Assembly (NCBI RefSeq): GCF_020382885.2 | Contig: NC_058515.1 | Coordinates: 5,935,223-5,999,222 of the forward strand | Origin: Scatophagus argus | Lineage: Eukaryota > Chordata > Actinopteri > Scatophagidae | Direction: 5' to 3' | Length of the DNA: 64,000 nucleotides | In this document: positions 62,040 through 64,000 of the stretch, piece by piece | Position numbering within the stretch: position 1 is the stretch's first letter | How the letters are laid out: each line of letters begins with the position of its first letter | Position numbers and translations under genes: made by a program | Notes under the pieces: generated by a model | Databases searched by the model: none | The model's input: the letters and a program-made list of their open reading frames with translations, nothing else | Told to the model about the DNA's origin: nothing

Positions 62040-64000
62040 TCTTTTGAAAACCACAGAAAGAGTGCTGCATCTGTGAAAAGCAACTCGTTTTAAATTCGCC
62101 TCACAGAAAGGAGCATTCTTACATAACGCAGCCATTGTTTCCTTCTGACAGAGAGGGGAGGGAGTAGGGAGAGTGAAAAGGGGAAGGAGGGGGCAAGGTT
62201 CAGAGGGTGAGGGGGGGTACAGGTGTAACAGTAGAGCAGGTCAGTCTAACGAACAGGGAGTGTGTGAATAAGGAAGCCTGAGAGGAAGAGGAGGGAGATC
62301 ACTACAGTGTGCATGATAAAAACGTTCCTTAATTCTTCTTGGTGAAACGGGGAAAAAATGTCAAATTGTCTACATGTATTGTATAATATCTGGAGGACAT
62401 GGCGGTGTATGTCTGCTAATCTTTTATTCACATAATCATGTATGTCTGTGGTAACTGTACTAAATGTGATGAACTAATTTGTATTTGTCCATATTAGCTC
62501 TCCATTCATCCCAGGAAAGACAGTTCCTCTTTGAACAGTGTGCCCTTTGTCCATGTGAGAGAAATGAGGCCACTCACTCTCATCTGATGAGAAAGAAGGC
62601 AACAATGACATGAAGACAAACAGGAGGGAATACTGGACAAAAAAGACAAATGGAAGAGGAGATAGAGAGATTTGAAGTAGGAACGTCTCGGCCAGTGCTT
62701 TAACATGAACTCACAATATCCAAGTGATATCAGCGGTACAGAACATAAAGCAATAACGTTACACAATGTGACAAAGTCCCTGTGAAGTACGCAAAGCATT
62801 ACTGAATGTGAGTGTAAACAACTTTCTCTGCAAAATATTCTCTAAATATCAGTGGCTTTTTCTTTTTCCTGACATTACACCGCTATATTCAAAAGAAACA
62901 TTGTACATTACTTTGCATTTGATGGGAACAAAGGTTCAAAAGCTGAACAAGTGAATCTGTGAACTTAATGTCTTTTTATACACCGAGTGACAGCAGTGTT
63001 TCCTCAAATTCCACTGGTTCAGTGAGAACTGACTACACTCTGCAGTGAGCCTGAAAACAATGAGATGAAAGCACGAGACATCAGCCAAACTGGTCTAAAC
63101 TGGCCCGGGTCTGCCTTGCTTTGCTTGCTCTACCCCACCCCACCCCCCAACCACCACCACCACCAAGCTCATGCTGTCTTGCAAAATAAACTCTCTCAGG
63201 GGGTTCAGACAGGGATTTATAGGGAGGCCATGTGTTTGTGAGAGTCCCTCCAGCCCTGCCTATGCTCTAGTTTAGTTTTGTTACAGAACAATGTAAGGAA
63301 AATGTAGACATGATTAAAAGTTTTTTGGAAAGAAAAAATAACTTCAATCTATAGGGCTACTTGCAATATGGGTATTTGAAGTATAGTCTAAAATTGTTTG
63401 TTAAGTCACTTTAAGTCTGTGGAAAAACTTACAGGCATGACACTTTTGTGACTTACAAAAGCAGTAACTTATATCTTTTTCCGACTCTGAATCATTAATG
63501 TATGTACATGAATCCTGCCTCAGAGAGAACAGGTAAAACCATGCAGCACTTTTGCCCTCCTCTCTCTCTCTCTGTCCTTCTTCTGTGTGTTTCTGAGTGT
63601 GTTTCTATGGGTGTGTGCAGTCTTGCGGACTGATTTGGTGATACTGGTCACCTCCTCTCCTGCCAAGCGTGAACAAAGCCCACTGGTTTTCCAACAGAAC
63701 AAGTCTCGGAGTGAATGATTTCACAAGTGTCCTCTGTGAACTTCATCTCCACCGTTGGGTTTGCATCACGTGCGCTGTGGTGTCATGTAAAGTTTCAAAT
63801 GCTGCTTGCATGATAATCTGTTATCTTGTAAGTTCTGGTGTTAAGAGGTGTGAGGATTCAGCAGGATTCAGGCAACACGTGGGAATATACTGAAAACAGC
63901 ATAGTCTGTTTGTAGCTATGCTGTGTTTCCCTTAATACCTGAGGCCAAGCTGCCTTCCAAATTTTGCTACAGCCTCAGCTCATAAACATGTTTACATCCC
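62040..64000. other. Intergenic or unassigned DNA at the window's right end
   Basis: No coding exon, RNA or transposon recognised. A purine-rich tract lies near 62150-62215 and a C/CA-rich tract near 63133-63165. Part of it could belong to a gene beyond the window. Confidence 0.4.

Overview
This window is vertebrate nuclear DNA, most likely from a teleost fish and plausibly an acanthomorph. Genes have small GT/AG-bounded exons, introns hold dense CA/GT and GA/CT microsatellites, and there is a deletion-derivative DNA transposon of a kind common in fish. Its protein-coding genes have human relatives on 11q12-q13, plus a prospero homeobox gene that mammals lack at this location. No prokaryotic, viral, CRISPR or plasmid features were seen. 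No clear 'new system' was found; the more unusual items are listed as findings with modest scores.

Layout. (1) 0-3 kb: intergenic, with a 536-bp Tc1/mariner-like element. (2) 3.0-24.1 kb, + strand: ppp1r14b, four coding exons with a 16.9-kb first intron that carries an in-phase candidate cassette exon and a perfect 20-bp hairpin. (3) 24.9-28.9 kb, + strand: brms1, nine coding exons behind a promoter with five inverted CCAAT boxes. (4) 30.0-30.9 kb, - strand: a small coiled-coil gene I do not recognise. (5) 32.6 kb: a damaged tRNA-Ser gene. (6) 32.9-35.9 kb, - strand: tmem179b, five exons. (7) 40.0-49.3 kb, - strand: a prospero homeobox gene, best called prox3, with five coding exons and a 5' untranslated exon. 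Four identical tRNA-Ile(AAU) genes lie antisense in two of its introns. (8) 49.6-55.1 kb: microsatellite-rich intergenic DNA. (9) 55.1-60.8 kb, - strand: snx15 (PX and MIT domains), seven coding exons, with two tRNA-Leu(AAG) genes and a broken third in its introns. (10) 62.0 kb, - strand: an initiator tRNA-Met gene. No coding gene is seen beyond it.

The genes do not form a pathway. They code for a PP1 inhibitor, a SIN3-HDAC co-repressor subunit, a four-pass membrane protein, a transcription factor and an endosomal sorting nexin. Their proximity reflects conserved synteny. Exon boundaries were assigned by hand from splice dinucleotides, reading phase and remembered family sequences; no alignment or transcript data were available.
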